From assembly GCA_905373425.1 (NCBI GenBank), contig CAJPST010000142.1, positions 1-5,646 on the forward strand: a DNA stretch of 5,646 nt, in the 5' to 3' direction. Below are positions 5,552 to 5,646 of this stretch, in pieces. Position 1 is the stretch's first letter; every line of letters starts with the position of its first letter. The stretch comes from an uncultured Mesocricetibacter sp. GTDB lineage: Bacteria; Pseudomonadota; Gammaproteobacteria; Enterobacterales; Pasteurellaceae. The notes below the pieces were generated by a model. It saw only the letters and a program-made list of their open reading frames with translations, was not told the DNA's origin and ran no database searches. The position numbers and the translations under genes are program-made.

Positions 5552-5646
5552 CCCTTGCAGATATCCTGCACCAAATGACTACGCCCGCACACAAATTCAG
5601 TCGTTGTGTGCGGGCGTAGTCATTTGGTGCAGGATATCTGCAAGGG
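5552..5646. repeat. Perfect 43-base inverted repeat with 9-base spacer
   Basis: The left arm 5552-5594 and right arm 5604-5646 are exact reverse complements; the spacer is ATTCAGTCG. The arms are Rhs coding sequence (VCGRSHLVQDICK), read on the minus strand in the left arm and on the plus strand in the right arm. The right arm reaches the window edge, so the repeat may be longer. It marks the joint of an inverted duplication, either real or made during sequencing or assembly. It has no terminator-like T tract. Confidence 0.95.

Larger units (their letters stand above)
5278..5603 (-). pseudogene. Tip-less Rhs core fragment, third Rhs
   Basis: The minus strand carries Rhs core from TEFVCGRSHLVQDI through KTDRTFSYIYSHPNSY, YFHCDQIGAPREMTD and LLWYANYKGWGSMRE, corresponding to residues about 306-394 of the second Rhs. 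After the bases GGGAAG (5312-5307) homology stops. A foreign VLNRGFYVL runs to TAA at 5278-5280, inside the start of the next gene. The end of the core, both DPxGL boxes and the whole toxin tip are missing, about 60 core residues plus a tip. Upstream it is cut by the inverted repeat, with an in-frame TGA at 5622-5620. The usual FIWDGSHLV is changed to FVCGRSHLV. It cannot make a working toxin. Confidence 0.85.

Noticed and set aside
5392..5619. Plus-strand and second minus-strand frames over the third Rhs fragment
   Set aside because: Antisense or shifted reading of clear Rhs core sequence.
5552..5646. Intrinsic terminator
   Set aside because: The hairpin is far longer than usual, consists of coding sequence on both arms and has no following T run.
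1..5646. CRISPR array, tRNA or rRNA
   Set aside because: No regularly spaced short repeats and no cloverleaf or rRNA signatures were seen on either strand.

Overview
The window is an accessory polymorphic-toxin locus built almost entirely of Rhs (YD-repeat) pieces, their variable C-terminal tips and the small genes that follow them. The organism is most likely a Pasteurellaceae of the Haemophilus/Pasteurella/Aggregatibacter type. The evidence is five exact copies of the 9-base uptake signal sequence AAGTGCGGT (two strands combined) in 5.6 kb, where about 0.04 would be expected by chance. No ribosomal, tRNA or other housekeeping gene is present to narrow this further.

Plus strand, left to right: (1) the 3' end of an Rhs gene entering from the left edge (1-716), with the end of the core, the double DPxGL self-cleavage motif, a hydrophobic segment and a short helical toxin tip; (2) its presumed immunity gene (716-1177), overlapping the toxin stop by one base; (3) a second Rhs piece of about 600 residues (1231-3042) with no N-terminal half, broken and frameshifted at its 5' edge, carrying a different tip; (4) the presumed immunity gene of that tip (3056-3286); (5) a further immunity-like gene (3394-3855) that is clearly a paralogue of gene 2, not of gene 4.

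Minus strand, right to left: (6) a core fragment of a third Rhs (5603-5278) that has lost the end of its core and its whole tip, and runs directly into (7) an unrecognised AT-rich 170-residue gene (5288-4776), probably an orphan immunity gene; (8) a 96-base remnant of a fourth Rhs core (4770-4675); (9) a decayed IS3-family element (4674 to about 3857) with both transposase frames recognisable but broken. The last 95 bases form a 43-base perfect inverted repeat around a 9-base spacer. This is the joint of an inverted Rhs duplication, or an assembly or library fold-back.

Read together, this is a toxin-immunity array. A complete Rhs delivers a tip, while older core-tip-immunity sets lie displaced downstream as a possible reservoir for tip exchange by recombination through the conserved core. 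Uptake signals inside the conserved core suggest that natural transformation could feed that exchange. The delivery machinery is not in the window; type VI secretion is usual for many Rhs proteins, but nothing here shows it.
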